The notes under the pieces were generated by a model that searched no databases, was not told the origin of the DNA, and was given only the letters and a program-made list of their open reading frames with translations. The translations under genes and the position numbers were made by a program. Shown here piece by piece: positions 18,070 to 25,778 of a stretch of 64,000 nt of DNA (position 1 is the stretch's first letter; each line of letters opens with the position of its first letter). This DNA comes from Thermoleophilia bacterium (GTDB taxonomy: Bacteria; Actinomycetota; Thermoleophilia; UBA2241), in contig JAWKKE010000002.1 in assembly GCA_041393415.1 (NCBI GenBank), positions 186,001 to 250,000 on the forward strand, written 5' to 3'.

Positions 18070-18522
18070 ATGGGCGGGCGCTACACGACACCAATTGCCA
18101 AGAACCGTTTCTCGCAGGAACGGTTCCCCAGAGCACTCAAGGGGCTCATGGACGAGCGGCGGTTGAGCTACCGCCAACTCGCGTACAAGACCAAGCTCTC
18201 GGCCGGCTACCTCAATCACCTCACAAAAGCGACGCGGCCTGTGCCAGCAGACCCGGTCGTCGCGATCATCGCCGGAGCGCTCTGCGTGGAGCCGGACTTC
18301 TTCATCGAGTACCGTCTTCGCCAGCTCGTCACGGTCCTCGACGGCTCACCCACACTCACCGACAAGTTGTACGGCATCCTCCTGCGCAGCCAGCCCGTTC
18401 CGGACGACATCGCCGACGCGCTCGCCGATGTAGGCGACACCGGCGGCAACGGCGGCAACGGGCACTCCCAGAACGGAGGCTCCCAGAACGGGAGCTCGCA
18501 CACGGAGGCCGTCGGCTTCTGA
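18070..18522 (+). CDS. XRE-family transcriptional regulator
   Basis: 150 residues. An N-terminal helix-turn-helix (SYRQLAYKTKLSAGYLNHLTKA, in two overlapping parts, about residues 35-60) is followed by a helical segment with VEPDFFIEYRLRQL, then a Gly/Asn/Ser-rich tail of about 35 residues that is probably disordered. The gene stands alone between proS and a LOR/SDH-like gene. A GATACC box 10 bases before the ATG could be a -10 for a nearly leaderless mRNA. Its targets are unknown. Confidence 0.72.
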   Translation: MGGRYTTPIAKNRFSQERFPRALKGLMDERRLSYRQLAYKTKLSAGYLNHLTKATRPVPADPVVAIIAGALCVEPDFFIEYRLRQLVTVLDGSPTLTDKLYGILLRSQPVPDDIADALADVGDTGGNGGNGHSQNGGSQNGSSHTEAVGF

Positions 18523-18595
18523 TTCCCCGGCGCACCGTCGCGCCACCTCTCGAGCGTCGCCGCGCCGGCGCTCAAACTGCACTCCGCCAACGGGA

Positions 18596-18625
18596 TTGAC
18601 CTCTGCACAAGTTGCGTCATGCTAG
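18596..18625 (+). promoter_or_regulatory. Sigma-70-type promoter for the LOR/SDH-like gene
   Basis: TTGACC at 18596-18601 is a strong -35 box; ATGCTAG at 18619-18625 is the likely -10 region, with 17-18 bases between. The gene's GTG start is about 37 bases downstream, with GGGAG near 18652-18656. Confidence 0.5.
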
Positions 18626-18661
18626 TCCTCGTGAGGTCACACAGGACGACGGGAGCCAGCC

Positions 18662-19975
18662 GTGCACGCCATTGGCATTCGCAGAGAGGACAGAGACGCG
18701 TGGGAAACACGTACGCCGCTGCTTCCTGATGACGCGGAATGGCTCGCGACGAGCACGGGGACGCGCGTATACGTCCAGCCGTCCCGTCTGCGCGTCTTCC
18801 CAGACGACGATTACCTCGCCCACGGCAGCCGCCTCAGCGAGACGCTCACCGAGTGCGATGTTGTCCTCGCCGTCAAAGAGATCCCCGCGCAGTTGCTGAG
18901 CGCGGGGAAGACGTACCTCTTCTTCTCGCACACGATCAAGGGGCAGGCGCACTCCATGCCCATGCTTCGTCGTCTCATGGAGCTACGCTGCCAGCTCATT
19001 GACTACGAACGCATTCGCGATGCGTCCGGCGCACGGCTGATCTACTTCTCGCGCTTCGCGGGTCTGGCCGGAACCATCGATACACTCTGGGCCCTCGGCC
19101 GTCGTTTGGACGCCGAAGGACTCACTCCCAACCCGTTTGCCGATCTCACCCAGACGTACAAGTACAGCTCGCTCGACAGTGCTCTCGCAGCAGTGGAGCG
19201 CGCCGGCGAACTCCTGCGACGCGATGGCCTTCCCGCCGCCATCTGCCCGTTTGTGATCGGCGTTGCCGGCTACGGCAACGTCTCAAAGGGGGCCCAAGAA
19301 GTCCTCGGCGCTCTCGGCGCGAGAACGCTGACACCCGATGAGCTCAGAGATGCCGAGCGCGTGTCTATCGCCGCACGAGAAGCCTTCATGACCGTCTTCA
19401 CGGAGCGCGAAATGGTGCAACGGCGCCCACCAAGCTCGGACCCATTCTCCTTGGAGGAGTACTTCCGACAGCCGGAGCGCTACGCTGGAAACTTCGAACG
19501 TTGGCTCCCCTCTCTTTCGCTGCTGGTGAACTGTATCTACTGGGATGCTCGCTACCCCCGTCTCGTCACCAAGAAGGCCGTGCAACGGCTCTTTGGCGAC
19601 CGAGCGCCACGCCTGCAAGTGATCGGCGACATCAGTTGCGACATCGAGGGAGCAATCGAGATCACCGCGAAAGAGACATCGCTCGACAATCCCGTGTATG
19701 CCTACGACACCGAGACCGAAGCGATTCATGATGGCGTTCAAGGCCACGGGCCGGTGATCCTCGCAGTGGCCAATCTGCCTTGCGAACTCGCACGTGAGGC
19801 ATCGCAAGCATTCAGCACCGCGCTGAGGCCTTTTCTGCCTGCTCTGGTGAACACCGACTTCAATGTCCCGTTCGCCGACCTGGCGCTGCCGCCCGAACTC
19901 AAGGGCGCCGTCATCCTTCATCACGGCGAGCTCACACCCGAGTACGCCTACCTCAACAAGCACGTCAACGGCTGA
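18662..19975 (+). CDS. Lysine-ketoglutarate reductase/saccharopine dehydrogenase-like protein
   Basis: 437 residues with the alanine dehydrogenase/PNT-like fold of LOR/SDH proteins: N-terminal IGIRREDRDAWETRTPL, then VVLAVKEIP and YLFFSHTIKGQ, a dinucleotide-binding loop GVAGYGNVSKGAQEVLGALG near residue 200, and the C-terminal block QVIGDISCDIEGAIEIT. Related proteins act in lysine degradation or on related amino acids with NAD(P), but the substrate here cannot be told. GTG start with GGGAG upstream and its own promoter. Ends just before the left end of the mobile element. Confidence 0.75.
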   Translation: MHAIGIRREDRDAWETRTPLLPDDAEWLATSTGTRVYVQPSRLRVFPDDDYLAHGSRLSETLTECDVVLAVKEIPAQLLSAGKTYLFFSHTIKGQAHSMPMLRRLMELRCQLIDYERIRDASGARLIYFSRFAGLAGTIDTLWALGRRLDAEGLTPNPFADLTQTYKYSSLDSALAAVERAGELLRRDGLPAAICPFVIGVAGYGNVSKGAQEVLGALGARTLTPDELRDAERVSIAAREAFMTVFTEREMVQRRPPSSDPFSLEEYFRQPERYAGNFERWLPSLSLLVNCIYWDARYPRLVTKKAVQRLFGDRAPRLQVIGDISCDIEGAIEITAKETSLDNPVYAYDTETEAIHDGVQGHGPVILAVANLPCELAREASQAFSTALRPFLPALVNTDFNVPFADLALPPELKGAVILHHGELTPEYAYLNKHVNG

Positions 19976-20042
19976 AGCGCATCACACACGCCATGTCGGA
20001 ACGGCAGAGGAAGGCGGCGCGGGGAAGAGGCACGAGAGAGGG

Positions 20043-20091
20043 AATGGTCGGCGTGAGAGGATTTGAACCTCCGACCCCTAGTCCCCCAGAC
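20043..20091. repeat. attL: left 49-bp direct repeat (tRNA-Pro 3' fragment)
   Basis: Identical over 49 bases to 27180-27228. It corresponds to the T-arm, variable region, 3' half of the anticodon arm and acceptor 3' strand of tRNA-Pro with encoded CCA, but the 5' half of the tRNA is missing (identity stops at 20091), so it is not a functional tRNA gene. Confidence 0.9.
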
Positions 20092-20630
20092 CAACTCTGA
20101 GCATGACGACTACTGTCGGCATATGCCAAGATATGCTTCGTTTACAGGGCTTTCGTCGGTTCTTCGTGACGACTCGTGACGGCTTTTCTGCCCCCCAAAC
20201 GGGGTGTTTCGGCGGTCTTTGGGGGCAGACGGGGGGCAGAATGGGGAGCGAAGAGCGGGCATCGGACTAAGGCAGTCTCGGCGAGTCGAAACGTCAACCC
20301 CGCGCGCAATCGTGCGCCTTCCACACAGCATGCAGCGCCGGCACGATGACCTAGGCAGCCGACGGGTTGACTGCAGCAGGTGGCAACTGCCAGCCGTTCC
20401 GCTACTCATCATCGCCCCGAGTATCGCCAGAGCCTTGGCGCAACCCCTCGCTCGTCATTTCAGGGGCGCGCATCTCTTCTCCCCCTGGGCATGCGCTAGC
20501 CCCGACTCCGTTCACGGGGGTACAGGTGCCAGGCATGGCCGAGACGGAGTGGCAGAGCGCCGCCCTTGCGAGCGTCACATGTATGGCCACTCGATCCCCT
20601 ACTAGACGAGATCGAGGCACTACCGAAGCG
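20092..20630. other. Non-coding left flank of the element with integrase arm-type repeats
   Basis: No convincing gene in 539 bases. It holds CTGCCCCCC (20188-20196, inverted) and GGGGGCAG (20221-20228) followed by GGGGGGCAG (20231-20239). The pair is almost the same as the motif repeated at the right end inside the integrase gene (27101-27119). Such repeats at both ends are typical arm-type binding sites for tyrosine integrases. A 7-bp inverted repeat (CTCGATC, GATCGAG) near 20586-20616 follows the DUF4325 gene on the minus strand and could be a weak terminator. Confidence 0.65.
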
Positions 20631-20918
20631 CTAGGCTGCTACCCTCGGTCTAGTCGTGAACAGCAGGGACGCACGCATGTCCGCAGGCACGTGGGCGAAC
20701 CTGATGCTGGGACGCGCAGGGTCCGACGCGAGGGCATGCAGGAGTTCGCCGAAGCACTCGTCTGCGAACGACAGAGACATGTTCTCGACGCCCTCAAAAT
20801 CAAAGAGCACGTCGTGCCAGCCGTGAATGGCAGCAGAGAGCTCTGCTCTCACTTGGGCGCCGTGCTGACGACCGAAGAGCACGGGTCCCCAATGAGCCAT
20901 TCTGATCGTCGTTGACAT
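20631..20918 (-). CDS. STAS-like domain protein (DUF4325)
   Basis: 95 residues. The segment VLFDFEGVENMSLSFADECFGELL matches the DUF4325 STAS-like family, in which a strand ending in a Ser/Asp-rich turn resembles the phosphorylation loop of anti-anti-sigma factors. GGAGGAGG lies six bases before the ATG, and the gene begins 15 bases after the stop of the STAS-GHKL gene, so they form a two-gene operon. Pairing of a GHKL ATPase with a STAS-like partner suggests a partner-switching pair; its output is unknown. Confidence 0.78.
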   Translation of the reverse strand: MSTTIRMAHWGPVLFGRQHGAQVRAELSAAIHGWHDVLFDFEGVENMSLSFADECFGELLHALASDPARPSIRFAHVPADMRASLLFTTRPRVAA

Positions 20919-20933
20919 GACGTCCTCCTCCGG

Positions 20934-21854
20934 CTAGTCCTCAAAGCTGATGAAGAACCCGTCGTCATCGTGGGGGGCTGACTCTAGGATATCAGCCATG
21001 TCCAGAGCCGCACCCAAGTTGAACCTCATCGCGACTAGCGTTCCTGGGAGCGGCTGCGCCGGTGTGCGAAACGAGCGCCTCGCTCCCTCCTGCGAGTAGA
21101 CCACGGGCCCAGAACGGATTGTCATGCTACCGCCGTTTCTCTCGACTGCCTGGGAGACCATCCAAAGGCCCTGGCCTCTCCGCAAGCTATCGACACCTGT
21201 CCCTCCCAACTCCAGCGCTGCCTCCAACGCGTCACGATCGCTCAAGCTGGCGTGGCGAGGGTTCTGGCGCATGCTCCGCACGATACCCATGCCGTGATCC
21301 GCGATGGCGAACTCGATCATACGGCGGTTCCAGCTCTGGGCGCATGCAAAGCCTTCTCGAATCCCGGAATGATAGACGGCGTTCTCGGTGATTTCGCACA
21401 GGTTGTTCTCCAGCGTCCGCTTGGCGACTGAGGTCTCGAGACGGAAGCTCTCGACAATTCGAACGGCGGCTCGACCCGCCTGGTCTTCGTCCTCAAACTT
21501 CTCCATGGGCACGAAGCCGGTGGGCGCTCGGCGGCCCCGATCGTCTTCGGTCGTGAAGCGCACAATGCCATCGAGGACGTCCATGCGCCGCAAGTACGTT
21601 CTCACGTTCTCCGCGTGCGGCAGTATGACACGACTGTCACGACCGAAGTAGCGAAGTTCCTGGCATCGTTTCATGGCGCATCGCAGCAGAGCCATGCCCG
21701 CCGGCGAGATGAACTGCACAGCGCGGAGATCGATGAGGAAACGGCCGGGTTCCGACGCGACGAGCAATGGTTGGAGTGCGTTCGTGACTTTGTCCAGGTC
21801 GAAGTAGGCGAGCATGCCTCGCACCTCAACTCCGATGGAACCACCGTCGCTCAC
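20934..21854 (-). CDS. STAS domain fused to a GHKL (histidine-kinase-like) ATPase
   Basis: About 306 residues from GTG 21854, which has GGGGGG five bases upstream; the frame is open further back but shows no domain. Residues 5-95 form a STAS domain (FLIDLRAVQFISPAGMALL, possible phosphosite Ser50). Residues 145-270 form a GHKL ATPase with N box E154-x3-N158 (EITENAVYHS), G1 box D186-x-G-x-G (ADHGMGI) and G2 box GQGLW. No dimerisation/phosphoacceptor helix or sensor is present, so it resembles anti-sigma kinases of the SpoIIAB/RsbW kind with a built-in STAS domain. It is the first gene of an operon with a DUF4325 protein and is cargo of the tRNA-Pro element. Confidence 0.8.
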   Translation of the reverse strand: MSDGGSIGVEVRGMLAYFDLDKVTNALQPLLVASEPGRFLIDLRAVQFISPAGMALLRCAMKRCQELRYFGRDSRVILPHAENVRTYLRRMDVLDGIVRFTTEDDRGRRAPTGFVPMEKFEDEDQAGRAAVRIVESFRLETSVAKRTLENNLCEITENAVYHSGIREGFACAQSWNRRMIEFAIADHGMGIVRSMRQNPRHASLSDRDALEAALELGGTGVDSLRRGQGLWMVSQAVERNGGSMTIRSGPVVYSQEGARRSFRTPAQPLPGTLVAMRFNLGAALDMADILESAPHDDDGFFISFED

Positions 21855-22180
21855 CGTGACCCCCCACCAACGGGCTGACCCGTCCAAGCACGACGTAGCG
21901 GTATCACCGCCAATGACGTGAGCCTTCTGTGGCGAGGCCAGGAATCCTGGTGATCTGCCACCTATCCAGCGTGCTTGGCGGACGTTGGCCCTGCGCACGC
22001 GCAAGGGGTTCGTCTGTCCGATGTGAGGGTCATATCTTGATGCTGCCCCACACGAGCACCGCAGCGGCACCGCGCGAGGGGTTGGCGGAGAACCGGAGGT
22101 TCGAAAAACAGGAGGCGCCTACAAACTCTCGTGGTAGCCTTTCTGGTGTGGCTAGGGAGCGTCTTTGGGAGGCTTGGGGC
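21855..22180. other. Intergenic region between divergent cargo genes
   Basis: 326 bases without a supported gene, between the STAS-GHKL gene (minus) and the lipoprotein gene (plus). The only signal I see is an extended -10, TGGTAGCCT, at 22132-22140 pointing to the lipoprotein gene, which would start transcription close to GTG 22148 or give a leader of about 34 bases to ATG 22181. Confidence 0.5.
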
Positions 22181-22726
22181 ATGCGCCGGGGACTAACAGT
22201 ACTTCTGCTCATTGTATTCGGGCTGCTGTTTTCAGCCTGCGGGAACTCAAGAAGCGCGTCGTCCACACAGGCACCCAGTCCCTCGGTGTCTTCAGTGTCC
22301 CCTACTCCGGTCGAAACCGAGGTCGTGAACTTGAAGATCGTCACCCCAGCCAACGGTGATGAGGTGGTGCTCAAGAGCGAGAAGTTCACCACGAGTGGTG
22401 TACCACTGATGGTGCATCTCACGATCACGAGGCGCTACCAGAACGACATCACCGGCGGCGTGGAGGCGGGTTGGCACGGCATCTTTGGGGCCTACCTTCA
22501 GACGCCCGGCAGCTACTGGGATCGTGAGACAGCTCCGTTCGTCGGCTTCGGTGACTGGGGCGGCTCCGACCTGAATGACGGCGATGACAAGCTCGCTACT
22601 CAGTTCCTAATGACGGATGGGCAACTTGTTCCGGCTGGCACCTACATCCTGCGTGTCGAGGCGGCCAACTACAACGGCACCGTCGCGCTGGTGGAGTTGC
22701 CAGCCTATCAGCAACCACTGGACTAG
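22181..22726 (+). CDS. Secreted lipoprotein of unknown function
   Basis: 181 residues from ATG 22181, with GGGAGG eight bases upstream. A lipoprotein signal (MRRGLTVLLLIVFGLLFSAC, lipobox LFSAC) is followed by a Ser/Thr/Pro linker and a domain of about 135 residues with VNLKIVTPANGDEVVL near its start and PAGTYILRVEAANYNG near its end, a pattern like a beta-sandwich. I do not recognise the family. An in-frame GTG at 22148 would add 11 residues. It is cargo of the element and stands alone, facing away from the STAS-GHKL operon. Confidence 0.7.
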   Translation: MRRGLTVLLLIVFGLLFSACGNSRSASSTQAPSPSVSSVSPTPVETEVVNLKIVTPANGDEVVLKSEKFTTSGVPLMVHLTITRRYQNDITGGVEAGWHGIFGAYLQTPGSYWDRETAPFVGFGDWGGSDLNDGDDKLATQFLMTDGQLVPAGTYILRVEAANYNGTVALVELPAYQQPLD

Positions 22727-23140
22727 AGGCCGACACCTTCTGACGCGGAAGTCCTGCCCCCAAGAGTCCCTAGGCGACGAACGCGAGCCGACAACGATAC
22801 AGCCGCCCAGGCTCGAATTGCTGCGATATCGTGCGCGCTTCCGCTCTCACCCGGCGCAGCGCTGCAGTCACAGATTTCCGGAAACTCGCGGGCGCGCAAG
22901 CGAGACCCCCCGTCGCATGCGCTGTCCCCTCGCCGCGAGCTTTCTTTGCGCCCCCCAGCCTGGCCAGTAACCAGAAAGAAACGGAAGAACGCTCGCGCCG
23001 TGCGAGTTGCTCTCGGTCCGTGGTTTGTCGACGGGATTGCGTTGAATGACCTATTGCTCAACAGTGCTCATGCTCTCTCTCGATCTGTCTTCTTTGGGCA
23101 TCATTGGGCGTGATTGGGCATCGTTGGGAAGGCCTCCTGT
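22727..23140. repeat. Iteron array (23094-23173) preceded by about 370 bases without genes
   Basis: Four tandem 10-bp repeats, TTGGGCATCA, TTGGGCGTGA, TTGGGCATCG and TTGGGAAGGC, occupy 23094-23133. Inverted copies GCCCAA (23149), GGCCAA (23159) and CGCCAA (23168) follow at 9-10 bp steps, running into the 3' end of the RepA-like ATPase gene. Repeats in phase with the DNA helix beside a replication-type ATPase suggest iterons of a replication origin or a copy-control site. The stretch 22727-23093 shows no gene or clear signal. Confidence 0.6.
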
Positions 23141-24247
23141 CTAATGGCGCCCAATGACGGCCAATGGCGCCAAGGGGGTGTTGGCTGTCGGGATTGGCGA
23201 GCTCGGCTCTGCCGTGTCTTCAGCAAGTCGCCAGAGGTTGCCGCCTCCGAAGGCATCTTTGCGCCACTCCACGGACATCCGCCCCCGTGCTCGTTGCAGC
23301 GTCCGTTCGCTGATACCGCGGGCGACGGCGGCTTCAATGAGTTCTTTCGCGGCGTGCCACTCACCATCGGCGAGTTGCCCGAGCAGGAAGTCCTTAGCGC
23401 GCTCGATAGCGGGACTATCGACATGTGGCGAGCCGAAAGCTTCGTCAGCGTCCACGGATACGGGGTCCGAATCCCACTGCACGCCGCTGTCGCAGGTGTC
23501 GGGACTGTCGGCGACGATGCGAAAGCCGAGCCCCTCCGGCCGCCGGGCGATGTTCAGCTTCACGGGCAGAAGCAGGCGCCGATCTTCGTCTTCTGGATCG
23601 CTGACAACGGCCATGACAGAACGCGGCGCGTCGCCAAACGCAGAACTACCGGTGAGCCGATGAATCGCGGGGGTCGCCGCGCCGTTGCTCTTGTTCGGAT
23701 GACTGACGCATAGGATCGCCGCGCCCGTGCGGCGGGCTACGTCGTCGACGACGGCGAGAACCTCGCGAACCTCCGTCGTCGTCTTCGAGTCGACGCCACG
23801 CAGGTAAGCTGTTATGGGGTCTATGATCGCGAGCCGGGCGGATACCCGTTTGATCTCTTCCTCTAGGCGGGCCGCGTCTTCGTGAACGGAGAACGCCCGC
23901 CGACCGCGTTCGTCGAAGGCGGCCACACTCGGAAAGACGAAAACCCGATGTAGGTCGGCACCGGCGTACTTCAAGCGCGGCACGATGACGGTCTCGGCGT
24001 CGTCTTCGGCGCTCATGATGACGCAGTTTGCGACGGTCGCGCGGCCTTCGTCCGGCCACAACGCGCCGATGGAGACGCGCGCCACAATGTCTGTCCACAT
24101 GTGCGACTTGCCCAGCCCCGTGGGGCCGAACAGAACGGAGGGCATAGCTTCGGGGATGCGTCGCGGCCACAGCCATGAAACCGCGCGCTGTTGCACGTCG
24201 GCAAGGCAGCGAAGGAGCGGAGTCGGCGTTTCGGCGTCGCTGCTCAT
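23141..24247 (-). CDS. RepA-like AAA/RecA-fold ATPase
   Basis: 368 residues. A RecA-type ATPase core has Walker A GPTGLGKS (residues 41-48) and Walker B LAIIDP, followed by AILCVSHPNKSNG; the C-terminal 75 residues resemble a winged helix (SERTLQRARGRM). This matches the hexameric RepA/AAA_25 helicase group found on plasmids and actinobacterial integrative elements. The ATG at 24247 overlaps the preceding gene by 4 bases (ATGA). Its 3' end overlaps an iteron-like array, supporting a role in replicating the excised element. Helicase activity is inferred. Confidence 0.78.
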   Translation of the reverse strand: MSSDAETPTPLLRCLADVQQRAVSWLWPRRIPEAMPSVLFGPTGLGKSHMWTDIVARVSIGALWPDEGRATVANCVIMSAEDDAETVIVPRLKYAGADLHRVFVFPSVAAFDERGRRAFSVHEDAARLEEEIKRVSARLAIIDPITAYLRGVDSKTTTEVREVLAVVDDVARRTGAAILCVSHPNKSNGAATPAIHRLTGSSAFGDAPRSVMAVVSDPEDEDRRLLLPVKLNIARRPEGLGFRIVADSPDTCDSGVQWDSDPVSVDADEAFGSPHVDSPAIERAKDFLLGQLADGEWHAAKELIEAAVARGISERTLQRARGRMSVEWRKDAFGGGNLWRLAEDTAEPSSPIPTANTPLAPLAVIGRH

Positions 24248-24471
24248 GGCGCCCTCAGAGCTGAGATTCGTGAGCGGAGCCAATCGGACGCGTACATCGC
24301 CCAGCCCTGCGCCCCGACGATGACGTGGTCGCGGCCGCTCTCGATGATCCAGGCAAGTTGTGTTTCGGCGTTTCTCCGATGCGCCCACCGCTGGATCGGT
24401 GTAAGTCCCGCAACGTCGGCATGGAGCAGGCGGCAGTCGCCCGCCTCAGTTTGGGCGAAGGTCGGGATCAT
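24244..24471 (-). CDS. Small protein of the element's replication operon
   Basis: 75 residues starting at MIPTFAQTEAGD. It has no family I recognise; the middle is rich in His/Arg/Trp (QRWAHRRNAETQLAWIIE). Support comes from context: ATGA overlaps with both the upstream xis gene (24468-24471) and the downstream RepA-like gene (24244-24247), which is the usual packing of real genes here. Possible accessory replication or regulatory factor. Confidence 0.6.
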   Translation of the reverse strand: MIPTFAQTEAGDCRLLHADVAGLTPIQRWAHRRNAETQLAWIIESGRDHVIVGAQGWAMYASDWLRSRISALRAP

Positions 24472-24665
24472 CGCGGCTCCACCCCAAGCGACGCCAGCAG
24501 CGGCGCGGTCTTGACCATGATCCGTGACCCGATACGGATCGCGGGTAGACCGCCTTCGCGGGCTTGCTGATAGACAAGGCCACGAGAAAGCCCCAGGAAC
24601 GCGGCTGTCGCCTCGCACGAGTTGAGCGGCGCCGCGGGATCAAATGTGTCATGCGTCTTGGGCAT
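24468..24665 (-). CDS. Excisionase/MerR-like helix-turn-helix protein
   Basis: 65 residues from ATG 24665. The core SCEATAAFLGLSRGLVYQQA plus LPAIRIGSRIMV is the winged helix-turn-helix of the excisionase (xis)/HTH_17 group, which recognises DNA near attachment sites or regulates integrases. Its start overlaps the end of the XRE gene by 17 bases and its stop overlaps the next start by 4 bases. Role as recombination directionality factor is inferred from fold and location. Confidence 0.75.
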   Translation of the reverse strand: MPKTHDTFDPAAPLNSCEATAAFLGLSRGLVYQQAREGGLPAIRIGSRIMVKTAPLLASLGVEPR

Positions 24666-24855
24666 CGTCCACCTCTTCGAAGAGTTCGTCGCCTGAAACC
24701 TCCAGGGCGCGAGCAAGTCGCGCCTTCCACCCTGGCCAAGGGTGCGCAACTCCACTCTCAAGCTGACTGATCGCCGCCGGGTGTATCCCCGTGAGCCGCG
24801 CGAGTCCCGCTTGGCTGAGCCCCTTCTTCCTGCGTTCCTGAGCCAATCGCAGCAT
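24649..24855 (-). CDS. XRE/Cro-CI family repressor
   Basis: 68 residues from ATG 24855, with AGGGAAGG upstream. It is essentially one helix-turn-helix domain: AQERRKKGLSQAGLARLTGI then PAAISQLESG. It lies at the head of the minus-strand operon (XRE, xis, small protein, RepA-like), divergent from the gene at 24969. An 8-bp inverted repeat in the spacer (24906-24932) is a good candidate operator, so this is probably the switch controlling both directions. Confidence 0.8.
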   Translation of the reverse strand: MLRLAQERRKKGLSQAGLARLTGIHPAAISQLESGVAHPWPGWKARLARALEVSGDELFEEVDDAQDA

Positions 24856-24905
24856 CACATTCACCTTCCCTCGTTGACGCGGCGTTGCCGCAAGCACTAT
24901 GCTGT

Positions 24906-24932
24906 AGGAAAAGCTATGCCGTGACTTTTCCT
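24906..24932. promoter_or_regulatory. Palindromic operator between divergent XRE and HTH genes
   Basis: AGGAAAAG (24906-24913) and CTTTTCCT (24925-24932) are perfect inverted arms with an 11-base spacer. Related half-sites ACGGAAG (24934) and ACGGAAAG (24949) follow at the same 16-bp step between the two and run toward the plus-strand gene. The layout of one full and extra half-sites in a divergent promoter region is like phage CI/Cro control regions. Confidence 0.6.
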
Positions 24933-24968
24933 CACGGAAGGTCAGACTGACGGAAAGGCGGAGGGTGA

Positions 24969-25778
24969 ATGTCCGGGCACACCGCACTTCGCGACCGAGA
25001 GGTTGTGAGGGTCGACCGACTGTGGCGCCCCGAGGGCGAGAAACCCCTACTGGTCAGCTTCTTTCTCGCGGAAATCCACGGCCGCATTGCGTGCGTGGGC
25101 TATGGCGTGAGGACGTTCTTGGCCGCCACGGTTCAGGACGATGACGGACCCGGCGACCATTGGGATGTCTGGGTACCCCCATCTTGGCTTGCGAACAGGA
25201 GTTCCCGGCCTAGCGACTTCGATAGGTGGCTCGAAGCACTCGAAGCAGAGCGACCCGCGTTCCAGATGGAGGCGGGGAATCGAGAGGATCTCGCGATAGG
25301 GGAGCTAGGAGAGCCTTTCCAGGTCAACGCGACGCTGGCCAGGTCTTTACCATTCGGCGACCTTCTGAATCGCGCGGTGCGGGACTATGCCTCGCGCATC
25401 GAGACGGACGGCTTCCTTCTCTCGTTGTTGGGCGGGAGAGAATGCACTCATGGATCGCTCACGCTTTGCTTCAGTGGTTCCGCCGAGGAGGGTGACAGAC
25501 TGCAGCGCTTGGGAAACGAGGTAGCCGGTTCTCCCAACGCCAAGCGAACGGACGGCGACGCGTCAGGAGACGCCACGCTGCAGAGAATCGCGAAGCTCTA
25601 TGAGAGCTTCTACCGGCACGGGAGCAGGACTCCCACCAGAGACGTGGCGAACGCACTCGGCATGAGCCGCAGCACGGTGGCGAAGCGAATCATGAAGTGC
25701 AGACACGAGGGACTGCTGGAACCGACAACGAAGGGACGTAGCGGGGGCCTGCTAGGCGACGATAGGGGCACCCAATGA
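24969..25778 (+). CDS. Helix-turn-helix protein upstream of the integrase
   Basis: 269 residues; GGAGGG precedes the ATG. The C-terminal 55 residues are a helix-turn-helix: TPTRDVANALGMSRSTVAKR then GLLEPTTKGRSGG. The N-terminal 200 residues, with IACVGYGVRTFLAA and WDVWVPPSWLANRSS, match no family I know. Proteins with this C-terminal domain occur beside integrases in actinobacterial elements. Its stop overlaps the integrase start by 4 bases (ATGA), so the two are translated together, and it is divergent from the XRE operon. Confidence 0.68.
   Translation: MSGHTALRDREVVRVDRLWRPEGEKPLLVSFFLAEIHGRIACVGYGVRTFLAATVQDDDGPGDHWDVWVPPSWLANRSSRPSDFDRWLEALEAERPAFQMEAGNREDLAIGELGEPFQVNATLARSLPFGDLLNRAVRDYASRIETDGFLLSLLGGRECTHGSLTLCFSGSAEEGDRLQRLGNEVAGSPNAKRTDGDASGDATLQRIAKLYESFYRHGSRTPTRDVANALGMSRSTVAKRIMKCRHEGLLEPTTKGRSGGLLGDDRGTQ

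Noticed and set aside
20043..20091. A second tRNA-Pro gene
   Set aside because: Only the 3' half is present; the 5' acceptor strand, D-arm and 5' anticodon strand are missing, so it is the attachment-site remnant.
20367..20915. Plus-strand 182-codon frame at the left end of the element
   Set aside because: It is antisense to the DUF4325 gene, which has a strong ribosome site and a recognisable domain; composition looks like a shadow frame.
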